Position numbers and translations under genes: made by a program. From the NCBI RefSeq assembly GCF_000620465.1, contig NZ_JIBE01000004.1:186001-250000 (forward strand): DNA of 64,000 nucleotides, read 5' to 3'. Each line of letters starts with the position of its first letter. Position 1 is the stretch's first letter. Of the stretch, positions 1 to 8,713 are shown piece after piece. Under the pieces are notes generated by a model. The model searched no databases. It was not told the origin of the DNA and saw only the letters and a list, made by a program, of their open reading frames with translations. The stretch comes from Ralstonia sp. UNC404CL21Col. GTDB taxonomy: Bacteria > Pseudomonadota > Gammaproteobacteria > Burkholderiales > Burkholderiaceae.

Positions 1-1
1 T

Positions 2-163
2 GGCGTACGCGGCGTGGCCGTGCCGTTGCGCGACCGGCACGGCAACGTGATTGCAGCGTTGAGCGTGAACATGCAAGTCGGCGACGAGACCTCCGAGCAG
101 GCCTTGCACCGTGTGCTGCAAGTGCTGCAGGACACCGCGCTTTCAATCATGCGGGTGCTGTAG
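2..163 (+). CDS. IclR-family transcriptional regulator, C-terminal fragment (partial)
   Basis: Only the last 53 codons are present; the gene begins before the window. The translated end carries the pattern found at the end of the IclR effector-binding domain in the PcaR/PobR-like branch: a VAVPLRD stretch, then an AALSV stretch, then an amphipathic helix to the stop. Regulators of that branch usually control aromatic or hydroaromatic acid catabolism. It lies directly upstream of a shikimate-type transporter operon on the same strand, so it is the likely regulator of that operon; this is inference from position. The substrate it senses cannot be read from the fragment. Confidence 0.7.
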   Translation, partial: GVRGVAVPLRDRHGNVIAALSVNMQVGDETSEQALHRVLQVLQDTALSIMRVL

Positions 164-243
164 TTCCACACGCGCCGCGCGCATACAACGCCCTTTCTCT
201 GGCAGGCGGACAGACTCGGAGAAACCCTTGAGTCGTACGTTAT

Positions 244-261
244 TCGCACCATATTGTGCGA
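244..261. promoter_or_regulatory. Inverted repeat upstream of the shikimate-type transporter, candidate IclR operator
   Basis: TCGCAC at 244-249 is repeated inverted as GTGCGA at 256-261, with a 6-base AT-rich centre. It lies in the 229-base gap between the IclR-type gene and the transporter start at 393, where an activator or repressor site is expected. The surrounding 240-275 segment is clearly more AT-rich than its neighbours. Binding is inferred, not shown. Confidence 0.4.
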
Positions 262-392
262 TTATCGAACGTTTTCAGCCGACAGTCGCTTGTGCCCCGC
301 CATGGCGGCGGACTACGCTGCGGTGCGTGTACAGACGGCCCTTGATTGCACCCATTGCACGACAGGCCGCACAGATAAAACCGGAGACAACC

Positions 393-1778
393 ATGACCGC
401 AGCCCCTGCCTACGAGCCTTTGGGCAAGCACCAGTCGAAGAAAGCTGCCGCCAGCGGCTGGATCGGCTCGGCGCTCGAGTACTACGATTTCTTTATCTAC
501 GCCACCGCAGCGGCGCTGATCTTTCCGCAGATTTTCTTCCCCAAGGGCGACCCCAAGACGGCCATCATCGCCTCGCTGGCCACGTACGGCGTGGGTTACA
601 TCGCGCGGCCGATCGGTGCATTCGTGCTGGGCCACATGGGCGACACGCACGGGCGCAAGAACGTGCTGCTCTGGTGCATGTTCCTGATGGGCTTTTCGAC
701 CATTGCCGTGGGCCTGCTGCCGACCTACGACCAGGTTGGGCTGTGGGCGCCAACGCTTCTGGTCATCATGCGGCTGATCCAGGGCTTTGCCGTGGCCGGT
801 GAAATTTCCGGGGCCAGCTCGATGATCCTGGAGCATGCACCGTTTGGCCGGCGCGGGTTCTTTGCGAGCTTTACGCTGCAGGGCGTGCAGGCCGGGCAGA
901 TCCTGGCGGCCGCCGTGTTCCTGCCGCTGGCGCACTACATGCCCGCCGAACAGTTCAACACCTGGGGCTGGCGCATTCCGTTCCTGCTGAGTTTCGTGGT
1001 CATCATCGCGGGCTACGTGATCCGCCGCGAGGTGCATGAGACGCCGGCCTTCACGGCAGAAAAAGAGCAGCAGGCGCGCCCGCGTTCGCCGGTGCTTGAC
1101 GCCTTCAAACACAGCACGCCCAACATGCTGCGCGTGGTCTGCATGGCCCTGATGAACGTCATTCCCGTGGTGGCGACCATCTTCGGCGCGGCCTATGCGG
1201 TGCAGCCGGCTTACGGCATCGGTTTCGCCAAAGACATCTACCTCTGGATTCCGGTGGTGGGCAACATCGTTGCCGTGCTGATCATCCCGTATGTCGGCGA
1301 TCTGTCCGACCGCGTCGGCCGCAAGCCGCCCATCGTGATCGGTTCGCTGCTCGCCGGGCTGCTCGCGTTCGCCTATCTGTACGCCATCAGCATCAAGAAC
1401 GTGCCGCTCGCATTTGCCATGTCGATTCTGATGTGGGGCGTGGTGTACCAGGGCTATAACGCGGTGTTCCCGAGCTTCTATCCGGAGCTGTTCCCGACGC
1501 GCACCCGTGTGTCGGCGATGGCGATTTCGCAGAACATCGGCACCGCCATCACCGCCATGCTGCCGGCCATCTTTACCGCCGTCGCGCCGCCGGGTTCCAC
1601 CAACATCTGGCTGACCGTGGGCGCCATTGCCTTTGGCGTGACCGTGGTTGCCGCCGCAGCCGCCATGAGCGCACGCGAGACCTACCGCATCCACATGGAT
1701 GACCTGGGCCAGCCCGCCGCCCAACCCGTCGACAAGGCAGAATACGCCCGCCAACGGGCCGGAGCCCTCGTCGCCTGA
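393..1778 (+). CDS. MHS-family MFS transporter, shikimate/related acid permease type
   Basis: A 461-residue inner-membrane proton symporter of the metabolite:H+ symporter (MHS) branch of the major facilitator superfamily, a group that includes ShiA and KgtP. Twelve hydrophobic segments can be traced. The loop between helices 2 and 3 has the family form GHMGDTHGRK, and the mid-protein repeat of that loop is GDLSDRVGRK. I chose the ATG at 393 because GGAGA lies 6 bases upstream and the protein then begins just before the conserved first helix; the frame is open further upstream, to 111, but that part is not transporter-like. Twenty bases separate it from an AroE-like dehydrogenase, so shikimate or quinate is the probable cargo. 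The exact substrate is inferred from this neighbour. Confidence 0.85.
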   Translation: MTAAPAYEPLGKHQSKKAAASGWIGSALEYYDFFIYATAAALIFPQIFFPKGDPKTAIIASLATYGVGYIARPIGAFVLGHMGDTHGRKNVLLWCMFLMGFSTIAVGLLPTYDQVGLWAPTLLVIMRLIQGFAVAGEISGASSMILEHAPFGRRGFFASFTLQGVQAGQILAAAVFLPLAHYMPAEQFNTWGWRIPFLLSFVVIIAGYVIRREVHETPAFTAEKEQQARPRSPVLDAFKHSTPNMLRVVCMALMNVIPVVATIFGAAYAVQPAYGIGFAKDIYLWIPVVGNIVAVLIIPYVGDLSDRVGRKPPIVIGSLLAGLLAFAYLYAISIKNVPLAFAMSILMWGVVYQGYNAVFPSFYPELFPTRTRVSAMAISQNIGTAITAMLPAIFTAVAPPGSTNIWLTVGAIAFGVTVVAAAAAMSARETYRIHMDDLGQPAAQPVDKAEYARQRAGALVA

Positions 1779-1797
1779 AACACGCCTTCCCTGAACC

Positions 1798-2631
1798 ATG
1801 ATTTCTGGAAAAACCACCCTCATCGCCCACATCGGCTACCCGACCGAGACGTTCAAGTCGCCGATGATTTACAACCCCTGGTTCGACCAGAAAGGCATCG
1901 ACGCCGTTGTGGTGCCGATGGGGGTCAAGGCGGAGGACTACGCGCAGAGCTTCGAATCGATCTGCCGTTTCACCAACCTGCGCGGCGCGCTGATCACCAT
2001 GCCGCACAAGGTGACGACGGTGGATCTGGTCGATGAAGTCACACCGGCGGTGCGGATTGCCGGCGCCTGCAATGCGGTCCTCAAGCGCGATGACGGCACG
2101 TTGCTGGGCGACCAGTTCGACGGTGCCGGCTTCGTGCGCGGCGTGCAGCGCAAGGGGCGTCAGCTGGAAGGCGCGCGTGTACTGCTTTCGGGGGCCGGCG
2201 GTGTCGGCTCGGCGATTGCGGCGTCGCTCGCGGCTGCGGGTGTCGGCGAGCTTGCCTTGTACGACACGCGCGCAGAATCGGCCGAATCGCTGGGCCGGCG
2301 TCTGCGGGAGCATTACCCCGCGCTGGTGGTGCGCACCGGTTCGAATGACCCGGATGGCTTCGATGTGGTCGTCAACGCCACGCCGGTCGGCATGAAGGAA
2401 GACGATCCGCTGCCCTTCGACGTGGCCCGCATCGCGCCGAGCTGCTTTGTCGGCGAGGTCGTCATGAAATCCGAATACACGCCGCTGCTGCGTGCGGCGC
2501 TCGACAAGGGTTGCGACGTCCAGGTCGGCACCGACATGCTGTTCGAGATGATTCCCGCGTATCTGGAGTTCTTCGGCTTCGGCACCGCCACCGCAGATGA
2601 GCTGCGGCGCAGCGCCGCCATCGCCTATTGA
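1798..2631 (+). CDS. Shikimate dehydrogenase family protein (catabolic-type AroE paralog)
   Basis: A 277-residue NAD(P)-dependent dehydrogenase of the AroE fold. An N-terminal substrate domain carries the MPHK motif, whose lysine is the expected catalytic base, and GACNAV; a Rossmann domain follows with the glycine-rich GAGGVGSA loop near residue 130. The protein departs from housekeeping AroE: the usual HSxSP carboxylate-binding segment reads TFKSP and the usual NTDG reads QFDG. The catalytic Asp is kept while flanking substrate contacts are changed. With the transporter upstream, this fits a catabolic shikimate/quinate-type enzyme rather than the biosynthetic one. Its true substrate could be another hydroaromatic acid. 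The next gene starts 5 bases after its stop. Confidence 0.8.
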   Translation: MISGKTTLIAHIGYPTETFKSPMIYNPWFDQKGIDAVVVPMGVKAEDYAQSFESICRFTNLRGALITMPHKVTTVDLVDEVTPAVRIAGACNAVLKRDDGTLLGDQFDGAGFVRGVQRKGRQLEGARVLLSGAGGVGSAIAASLAAAGVGELALYDTRAESAESLGRRLREHYPALVVRTGSNDPDGFDVVVNATPVGMKEDDPLPFDVARIAPSCFVGEVVMKSEYTPLLRAALDKGCDVQVGTDMLFEMIPAYLEFFGFGTATADELRRSAAIAY

Positions 2632-2635
2632 CCCG

Positions 2636-3826
2636 ATGACGCGTCGCCCTTTGAGCTTTGCCCTGCTGCTGCCGTTGCTGCTATCGGCACAGCCGGTCGC
2701 GACCGACAGTTACCTCCCCACCCTGCCCGCCATCGCCCAGACACTGGGATCGGCCAGCACGAGCCTCACGGTCTTCGCGCTGGCCTTTGGCATTGGGCAG
2801 TTGCCGATGGGCAGCCTGGCTGACCGGTTTGGCCGGCGTCAGGTGCTGCTGATCGGGCTTGCGTGCTACGCCGCAGCGGCGCTGGCAGGCGCACTGGCAA
2901 CAACCGCTTTCATGCTGACTGCGGCACGCGCCCTGCAGGGTTTCTCGATGGCGGCCATCCTGGTGTGCGCACGCGCTGCCGTACGCGATCTGCATCCGGC
3001 ACGCGAGGGGCCGCACGTCTTGGCGCGGGGGCTTACCGGATTGGGCTTCGTGGCGTTGGTGGCCCCGGTTCTCGGGGCCTTTGTCGCGCAGCACGCGGGT
3101 TGGCGCTGGGTGCTGGCGGGCATGAGCCTTTATGCAATCGTGCTATGGGCGATGTGCTGGTACGGCTTTGCCGAAACCCGGCGGGAGACCGGCAGCGAGG
3201 CAGGCGGCGTGCGCGAGATTTTTTCCAGCGCGGATTTTCGCGCCTGGGGACTGCTCGCGGCCTCGACCTATGCCGGCATCTTCTGCTTCCTGCTGCTCTC
3301 GCCGATGGTCTACATCGCCTACCTCGGCCTGTCGCCCGAGCTGTATGGCTGGATACCGGCCGGCGGCTCGCTCGTCTATATCCTCAGCACGACCGGTTGC
3401 CGGCGCCTGCTGCGTCGCCAAAGCCTTGTGCGGACGGTGCAGCAAGGCGCCACGCTCAGCCTGGTCGGCGCGGGCATCCAGGGCTTGGGCTGCTGGGTGC
3501 TTCCCGGGCACGCGTGGCCGCTGCTGCTCGGGCACGCCGTCTATTGCATGGGCCACGGCATCCACCAGCCTTGCGGCCAGGCAGGCGCAGTGGGCGAGCT
3601 GCCGCATCTTGCCGGGCGCGCGGTGTCATGGTCGGGTTTCATCATGATGCTGGCGGCCTTCTGCCTGGGGCAGACCGCAGCGGCCTTTGACGACGCATCG
3701 CACAGCCTGGGCGCCTGGCCCATGGTGGCGCCGATGATGCTTGCGGGCGGCGCGCTGGTGGCCATCGCGTTCCTCTGGCTCCCAAAGCTGCAGCATCGGA
3801 CGAATCCACAAAGGGCGGCCGCTTAG
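2636..3826 (+). CDS. Bcr/CflA-type multidrug MFS transporter
   Basis: A 396-residue inner-membrane MFS protein of the DHA1 Bcr/CflA type, proton-driven exporters of drugs, sulfonamides or dipeptides. The start of helix 1 has the family-typical DSYLPTLPAIA stretch and the loop between helices 2 and 3 reads GSLADRFGRR. The ATG at 2636 is chosen because it lies 5 bases after the preceding stop and places helix 1 at the N terminus. It sits inside the shikimate-type operon, so it may export an intermediate or related aromatic acid; that is inference from position only. Confidence 0.8.
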   Translation: MTRRPLSFALLLPLLLSAQPVATDSYLPTLPAIAQTLGSASTSLTVFALAFGIGQLPMGSLADRFGRRQVLLIGLACYAAAALAGALATTAFMLTAARALQGFSMAAILVCARAAVRDLHPAREGPHVLARGLTGLGFVALVAPVLGAFVAQHAGWRWVLAGMSLYAIVLWAMCWYGFAETRRETGSEAGGVREIFSSADFRAWGLLAASTYAGIFCFLLLSPMVYIAYLGLSPELYGWIPAGGSLVYILSTTGCRRLLRRQSLVRTVQQGATLSLVGAGIQGLGCWVLPGHAWPLLLGHAVYCMGHGIHQPCGQAGAVGELPHLAGRAVSWSGFIMMLAAFCLGQTAAAFDDASHSLGAWPMVAPMMLAGGALVAIAFLWLPKLQHRTNPQRAAA

Positions 3827-3907
3827 CGACTGGCGGTTGGGCATTGCCACGTGCGTGGTACACAATGCGGTGTCCTCATTCTTTGCTTCAGCCACAGGAG
3901 TTTCACC

Positions 3908-4981
3908 ATGAGCCGCAACGCCGACCTGCCATTCAAGACCGCCGGCTTGGAGTTCATCGAATTCGCTACGCAAACACCGGCCGCGCTCGGCCAGGTATTC
4001 GCATCCCTCGGCTTCAAGGCCATCGCGCGGCATGTGAGCAAGGACGTCACGCTGTACCGGCAAGGCGACATGAACTTCCTCGTCAACGCCGAAGCCGATT
4101 CCTTCGCACACCGCTGGGCCGAGGAATATGGCGTGGGCATCTGCGCCATCGGTATCCGCGTCGACGATGCCCAGCACGCCTACGACCGCGCCGTCGAACT
4201 GGGCGCCTGGCCGGCAGAGGCAGAGCCGATCGGCCCGAGCGAACTCGTGATCCCGGCCATCCAGGGCGTGGGCGATACGCACCTGCACTTTGTGGACCGC
4301 TGGCGCGGCAAGCACGGTGCCCGCGGCGGCCTGGGCGACATCTCCATCTACGACATCGACTTCCGGCCGCTGGACACTGCGACTGCGCATGAGGACTGGC
4401 ACCACGCCGGCGTTGGACTGGCCCGCGTCGACCACCTGACACAAACCGTCGGCCCCGGCCGCCTGCAGGATTGGATCGATTTCTATCGCAACCAGCTCGG
4501 CTTCAGCGAAATCCACGAACTGCACGCCAACTGGCACGTGGCGGCCGATTCACGGGTGATGGTCTCGTCGTGCGGGATGATCCGCATCCCGCTCTATGAG
4601 GAAGGCACGCACCGCGCCCACCTCATGCACGCCTACCTGCCCGACCACCCCGGCGAAGGCGTGCAGCACATCGCGCTGGCCACCGACGACATCCTGCGCA
4701 CAGCGACCGCACTGGCCGCCAACGGCCTCACCTTCGTCGAGCCACCCGCGCACTACTACGACACCGTCGACGCGCGACTGCCCGGCCATGGACTGGATCT
4801 GGACGCCTTGCGCCGATACGGCATCCTGGTCGACGGCGAGATCGTCGACGGCGTGCCCAAACTGTTCCTGCAGACCTTCATCAAGCGCCATCCGGGCGAG
4901 ATCTTCTTCGAGATCGTGCAGCGCCGCGGACACCACGGCTTTGGCGAGGGCAATCTGCCGGTGTTGACTGCGGCGGCCTGA
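3908..4981 (+). CDS. VOC-family protein resembling 4-hydroxyphenylpyruvate dioxygenase
   Basis: A 357-residue protein with two vicinal-oxygen-chelate repeats, the length and layout of bacterial HPPD. The three expected iron ligands are visible: His in VDHLTQT, His in GVQHIAL and Glu in FFEIVQR. Several residues that hold 4-hydroxyphenylpyruvate in true HPPD are different: the usual IPxN is IPLY, the QIQxYL segment is LMHAYL, and the terminal GNF is GNL. A GGAG-type site lies 8 bases before ATG 3908. It closes a shikimate-type operon. In known quinate/shikimate degraders such a domain can be fused to the dehydroshikimate dehydratase QuiC; here it stands alone. I therefore doubt a tyrosine-pathway role, and the activity is open. 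Confidence 0.7.
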   Translation: MSRNADLPFKTAGLEFIEFATQTPAALGQVFASLGFKAIARHVSKDVTLYRQGDMNFLVNAEADSFAHRWAEEYGVGICAIGIRVDDAQHAYDRAVELGAWPAEAEPIGPSELVIPAIQGVGDTHLHFVDRWRGKHGARGGLGDISIYDIDFRPLDTATAHEDWHHAGVGLARVDHLTQTVGPGRLQDWIDFYRNQLGFSEIHELHANWHVAADSRVMVSSCGMIRIPLYEEGTHRAHLMHAYLPDHPGEGVQHIALATDDILRTATALAANGLTFVEPPAHYYDTVDARLPGHGLDLDALRRYGILVDGEIVDGVPKLFLQTFIKRHPGEIFFEIVQRRGHHGFGEGNLPVLTAAA

Positions 4982-5003
4982 CCCCGGGGGAAACGTCGCA
5001 AAC

Positions 5004-5036
5004 AAAAAGCCCGCCAAGTTTCGGCGGGCTTTTTTT
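5004..5036. terminator. Strong bidirectional rho-independent terminator
   Basis: A perfect 12-bp stem (5004-5015 with 5023-5034) and a 7-base loop, flanked by an A-run on the left and a T-run on the right. It sits between the convergent HPPD-like gene and ggt and can end transcription from both sides. Confidence 0.9.
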
Positions 5037-5061
5037 CGTACTGCGGGTGCTGCGATGCCGA

Positions 5062-6792
5062 TCAATAACCAGCTGCCAGCCCCGTGTTGCGACGCGGGTC
5101 ATTTGCGCCATAGAAGCGGTTGTTGCCGACCGGCTTGCCGCCCAGCGACGGCGCACCGACAATGATCGCCGCCAGATGGTTGGCCGGCTGCGGCGCACCC
5201 AGGTTGTGACCCATCGACGTCAGGATCTTGCGCGTATCGTCCGACAGGGCATACGGCTCGACATTGGTCACATCCGGCAGCCATTGCTGATGGAAGCGCG
5301 GCATGTCGACGGCTTCCTGCACGTTCATGCCGTAGTCGATCGCGTTGATCATGGTCAGCATGACGGCCGTGATGATGCGGCTGCCGCCCGGCGTGCCCAC
5401 CACCATGACGGGCTTGCCGTCCTTGGTGACGATGGTCGGGCTCATCGACGACAGCGGACGCTTGCCCGGGGCGATCGAGTTGGCTTCACCCTGCACCAGG
5501 CCGTACAGGTTCGGCACGCCGACCTTGGCAGTGAAGTCGTCCATCTCGTCGTTCAGGATCACGCCCGTCTTGGCGGCCGTGACCTTCGCACCAAACCAGT
5601 CGTTGAGCGTGTACGTGACCGACACCGCGTTGCCGTACTTGTCGGCAATCGAGTAGTGCGTCGTGTTGCTGCCCTCATGCGGCTCGACGCCCGGCTTGAT
5701 GTCCTTCGACACGCCCGCCTTCTTCGGGTCGATCACGGCACGGATCTTGGCTGCGTAGTCCTTGCTCAGCAGGCGGTCCAGCGGGTTCTTCACGAAGTCC
5801 GGATCGCCCAGGTAGCTGTTGCGGTCCACATAGGCGTGGCGCATGGCTTCGATCTGGTAATGCGTCGCCTGCGCGGAATGCCAGCCCAGGTCCTTGAGCG
5901 GATAGCCTTCCAGGATATTGAGCATTTCGCAGATGATCACGCCGCCCGAACTCGGAGGCGGTGCCGACACCACGTGATAGCCGCGGTAGTCGCACTCGAC
6001 CGGCGCCAGTTCGCGCGTCTTGTAGCTGACGAGGTCTTCTTGCGTGATGAGGCCACCACCGGCCTTGCTCGATGCAGCAATGGCCTGCCCGACCCAGCCC
6101 TTGTAGAAGCCGTCGGTGCCCTTGTTGCTGATCTCGCGCAGCGTCTTGGCCAGGTCGCGCTGGACGAGCTTCTCGCCCACCTGGAACGGCTGGCCCTTGT
6201 TCAGGAAGATCGCGCCCGATGCGGCGTCTTCCTGAAAGTCCTTGGTTGAGGTGTGCAGCATGTCGACGTCGCCCTGATCGAGGGTGAAACCCTTCTCGGC
6301 CAGCGCGATGGACGGCGCGATCAGTGCAGCGCGTTGCATGGTGCCGTACTTCTGGCGGGCGTACTCCATGCCGGACACGGTGCCCGGCACGCCCACGGCC
6401 AGATGGCCCTTGGTGGACGCGCCCTTGATGACGTTGCCGTCCTTGTCCAGGTACATGTTGGCGGTGGCGGCCTTCGGGGCGACTTCACGGAAGTCGAGGA
6501 AGGTCTTGCGGCCATCGGCCAGCTGGATGGTCATGAAACCGCCGCCACCGAGGTTGCCGGCAGCCGGATAGACCACCGCCAGGGCGTAGCCCACGGCCAC
6601 GGCAGCGTCGACCGCGTTACCGCCGCGCTTGAGCACTTCCACGCCAACCTTGCTGGCCAGGTGCTGTGCCGAGACGACCATGCCGTTCTCTGCGGCCACG
6701 GGGGCGACGGACGCCGCGTGTGCGACGGTCGTGATGCTGATCGATGCGATTGCGGCGGCGATCCACCGCATGCCTGTTCTGGGATTCTGCAT
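5062..6792 (-). CDS. ggt: Gamma-glutamyltranspeptidase
   Basis: A 576-residue periplasmic N-terminal nucleophile hydrolase that cleaves glutathione and other gamma-glutamyl compounds. A signal peptide of about 26 residues ends at AHA. The autocleavage site is seen in NTTHYS; cleavage before Thr377 would release a small subunit with that threonine as nucleophile. The later PLSSMSP and GTPGG motifs are the substrate-binding and oxyanion elements of the family. Length is normal and all key elements are intact. It has no operon partner: it is convergent with the shikimate-type operon and separated from it by the terminator. An AAGGAG-type site precedes the ATG. Confidence 0.93.
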   Translation of the reverse strand: MQNPRTGMRWIAAAIASISITTVAHAASVAPVAAENGMVVSAQHLASKVGVEVLKRGGNAVDAAVAVGYALAVVYPAAGNLGGGGFMTIQLADGRKTFLDFREVAPKAATANMYLDKDGNVIKGASTKGHLAVGVPGTVSGMEYARQKYGTMQRAALIAPSIALAEKGFTLDQGDVDMLHTSTKDFQEDAASGAIFLNKGQPFQVGEKLVQRDLAKTLREISNKGTDGFYKGWVGQAIAASSKAGGGLITQEDLVSYKTRELAPVECDYRGYHVVSAPPPSSGGVIICEMLNILEGYPLKDLGWHSAQATHYQIEAMRHAYVDRNSYLGDPDFVKNPLDRLLSKDYAAKIRAVIDPKKAGVSKDIKPGVEPHEGSNTTHYSIADKYGNAVSVTYTLNDWFGAKVTAAKTGVILNDEMDDFTAKVGVPNLYGLVQGEANSIAPGKRPLSSMSPTIVTKDGKPVMVVGTPGGSRIITAVMLTMINAIDYGMNVQEAVDMPRFHQQWLPDVTNVEPYALSDDTRKILTSMGHNLGAPQPANHLAAIIVGAPSLGGKPVGNNRFYGANDPRRNTGLAAGY

Positions 6793-6936
6793 AGAAGCTC
6801 CTTTGGTACCTTCATGGACGCCGGTCGTGCCAGCGTACGTGTTATGGCGCGCGAACCTTATCAGGCACAGCGCTGCGGCACTATAGCCTCATCCCCGTAT
6901 TGACGCATTGCGCCGGCGGTGGAACGGCACGCGTCG

Positions 6937-7413
6937 CTAGCGCAGCGGCACTTCGAGGCCGACCTTCACCCGATTGAGCACCACGGCCGTGTGGTACCAC
7001 TTGATGTTGTCGTTGTCGTCGAACAGGCGTCGCGCGAGGGCTTCGTACTCGGTCATCGTGGCGACGTTCAGGATGAGGACGAAATCGGCTTCGCCCGTCA
7101 CGTAATAGCACTGCTGCACCTCGGGGCCCGAGAGTGCCTTCTTGAGCGCAGCCATCGCCGCGGTATTGGTGCGCTCGGCATGCACCTCAACGATCACGGT
7201 GATGGGTTTGCCCACCCGCTCGGGGTCGACCACCGCCACGTTGCCGACGATGATGCCCGCCTCCTCCATCCGCTTGATGCGCCGCTGCACGGCGGCGGTC
7301 GATAGATTGACCTCCTCCCCGATCACGCGCAGCGGCGTGGTGTAGCACCGCTGCACAGCATTGAGGATGGCGATGTCGAAGGCGTCGAGTTCGAGCGATT
7401 TCTGAGGGGCCAT
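6937..7413 (-). CDS. Lrp/AsnC-family transcriptional regulator
   Basis: A 158-residue regulator. The N-terminal winged helix has the family phrase LSTAAVQRRIKRMEEAGII around residues 35-55, and a RAM/AsnC ligand-binding domain follows, with VTGEADFVL. The ATG at 7413 is preferred because the longer frame to 7524 would run into the divergent gene and adds non-family residues. It is divergent from a cystathionine-lyase-like gene across a 110-base gap holding an inverted repeat, so it probably controls that gene in response to an amino acid. The effector is unknown. Confidence 0.88.
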   Translation of the reverse strand: MAPQKSLELDAFDIAILNAVQRCYTTPLRVIGEEVNLSTAAVQRRIKRMEEAGIIVGNVAVVDPERVGKPITVIVEVHAERTNTAAMAALKKALSGPEVQQCYYVTGEADFVLILNVATMTEYEALARRLFDDNDNIKWYHTAVVLNRVKVGLEVPLR

Positions 7414-7450
7414 GGCCGGGCTTTTGGCGAGAAATTTTTGCGTCTGGCTG

Positions 7451-7476
7451 GGCAGAATAGCGGAAATTGCTCTGCC
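7451..7476. promoter_or_regulatory. Inverted repeat between divergent Lrp-type regulator and PLP enzyme gene
   Basis: GGCAGA at 7451-7456 is mirrored by TCTGCC at 7471-7476, 14 bases apart, within an AT-richer intergenic segment. It lies midway between the two divergent start codons and is a candidate operator for the Lrp-type protein. Binding is inferred. Confidence 0.35.
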
Positions 7477-7523
7477 GACGTGACATAGGATTTCGTCATC
7501 ATTTCGTTCGCAGAGGCCATCCA

Positions 7524-8702
7524 ATGCATTGGCAATCCCAGCTCGTCAGCCCGGAAACACTTGCCCCTGGCGGCTTTCGTTCATTGGTGACACCCGTCTA
7601 CCGCGGTTCAACCGTGCTGTTCGACAACGCGGCGCAGGTGGTGGACAACTGGCGCCATGCGCAGCACGGCTATACCTACGGCCTGTACGGCACGCCGACG
7701 GCCATCGAACTCGGCGCGCGGATTGCGCAACTGGAGCGTGCACGCCACAGCTTTATCGTCCCCGGCGGGCAGGCTGCCATCGCGCTGGTCTACCTGGCCT
7801 GCTGCGGTGCGGGCAGCCACGCGCTGGTGCCGTTCAGCGCGTACGGGCCCAATCGGAGCATGGCGGAGGGCCTGCTCAAACGCATGGGCATCGAAGTCGA
7901 AACCTACGACCCGCTCATCGGCGCGGGCATCGCGGGGCGCATCCGCCCAAATACCGCGCTGGTGTGGACCGAAAGCCCCGGCTCGGTCACGATGGAAATC
8001 CAGGACGTGCCGGCCATCGTGGCCGCGGCGCACGCGCGCGGCGTGCCGGTGGCGCTGGACAACACCTATGCGGCGGGCGTGTATTTCGATGCCTTCGCGC
8101 ACGGCGTGGATATCAGCGTGCAGGCGCTGACAAAGTACGTGGGCGGCCACAGCGACCTGTTGCTCGGCTCCGTCTCGGTCAACTCCGAAGCGATGTTCGA
8201 GCGCGTGGGCAGCGCGTTTGCCGACCTGGGCATGGGCGCCTCGCCCGACGATTGCAGCCTCGCGCTGCGGGGCCTGCAAACGCTGGGGCTGCGGCTGGAG
8301 CGCCTGCAAGCCTCCACGCTGGCGGTGGCGCGCTGGCTCCATCTGCAGGATTGCATTGCCACCGTGCTGCATCCAGCGCTGCCGTCATGTCCGGGCCATG
8401 AACTCTGGAAGCGCGACTTTACCGGCGCAACGAGCGTGTTTTCGGTGGTATTCCAGGAAAGCGTCTCGGCCGAGCAGGTCAACGCGTTCATCGATGCGCT
8501 GCACATGTTCCGGATCGGCATGAGCTGGGGCGGCACGAGCAGCCTGGTGATGCCTTATCCGGATCTGGCGCGGCCGAATCGCCACTACCACGGCCGTCTG
8601 GTGCGGCTCAATGTCGGGCTGGAAGCACCGGAAGACCTGATTGCCGATCTGCGGCAGGCCATGGCTCGTGCAGCCATCCAGGAGCCCGCTGTCGCCGCAT
8701 AA
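7524..8702 (+). CDS. Cys/Met metabolism PLP-dependent enzyme (cystathionine beta-lyase-like)
   Basis: A 392-residue fold-type I PLP enzyme of the trans-sulfuration family, cytoplasmic, expected to act on cystathionine or a related sulfur amino acid. Seen in order: YTYGLYGTPT near residues 51-60, the PGGQAAI turn, the cofactor-stacking Tyr in SAYGPN near residue 107, TESPGS around 149-154, LDNTY with the PLP-nitrogen Asp near 179, and ALTKY with the Schiff-base Lys at about 204. All catalytic elements are present. It is most like bacterial MetC-type lyases, but lyase versus synthase cannot be separated by eye. Control by the divergent Lrp-type gene is likely. Confidence 0.87.
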   Translation: MHWQSQLVSPETLAPGGFRSLVTPVYRGSTVLFDNAAQVVDNWRHAQHGYTYGLYGTPTAIELGARIAQLERARHSFIVPGGQAAIALVYLACCGAGSHALVPFSAYGPNRSMAEGLLKRMGIEVETYDPLIGAGIAGRIRPNTALVWTESPGSVTMEIQDVPAIVAAAHARGVPVALDNTYAAGVYFDAFAHGVDISVQALTKYVGGHSDLLLGSVSVNSEAMFERVGSAFADLGMGASPDDCSLALRGLQTLGLRLERLQASTLAVARWLHLQDCIATVLHPALPSCPGHELWKRDFTGATSVFSVVFQESVSAEQVNAFIDALHMFRIGMSWGGTSSLVMPYPDLARPNRHYHGRLVRLNVGLEAPEDLIADLRQAMARAAIQEPAVAA

Positions 8703-8713
8703 CGGCCGGCACG

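Noticed and set aside
111-392. Upstream extension of the MHS transporter frame
   Set aside because: It is Arg/Cys-rich, covers the end of the IclR gene and the candidate operator, and has no ribosome site; the start at 393 has one.
3908-4981. Plain annotation as tyrosine-pathway hppD
   Set aside because: Substrate-contact residues differ and the operon context is shikimate-type, so I kept the call at HPPD-like.
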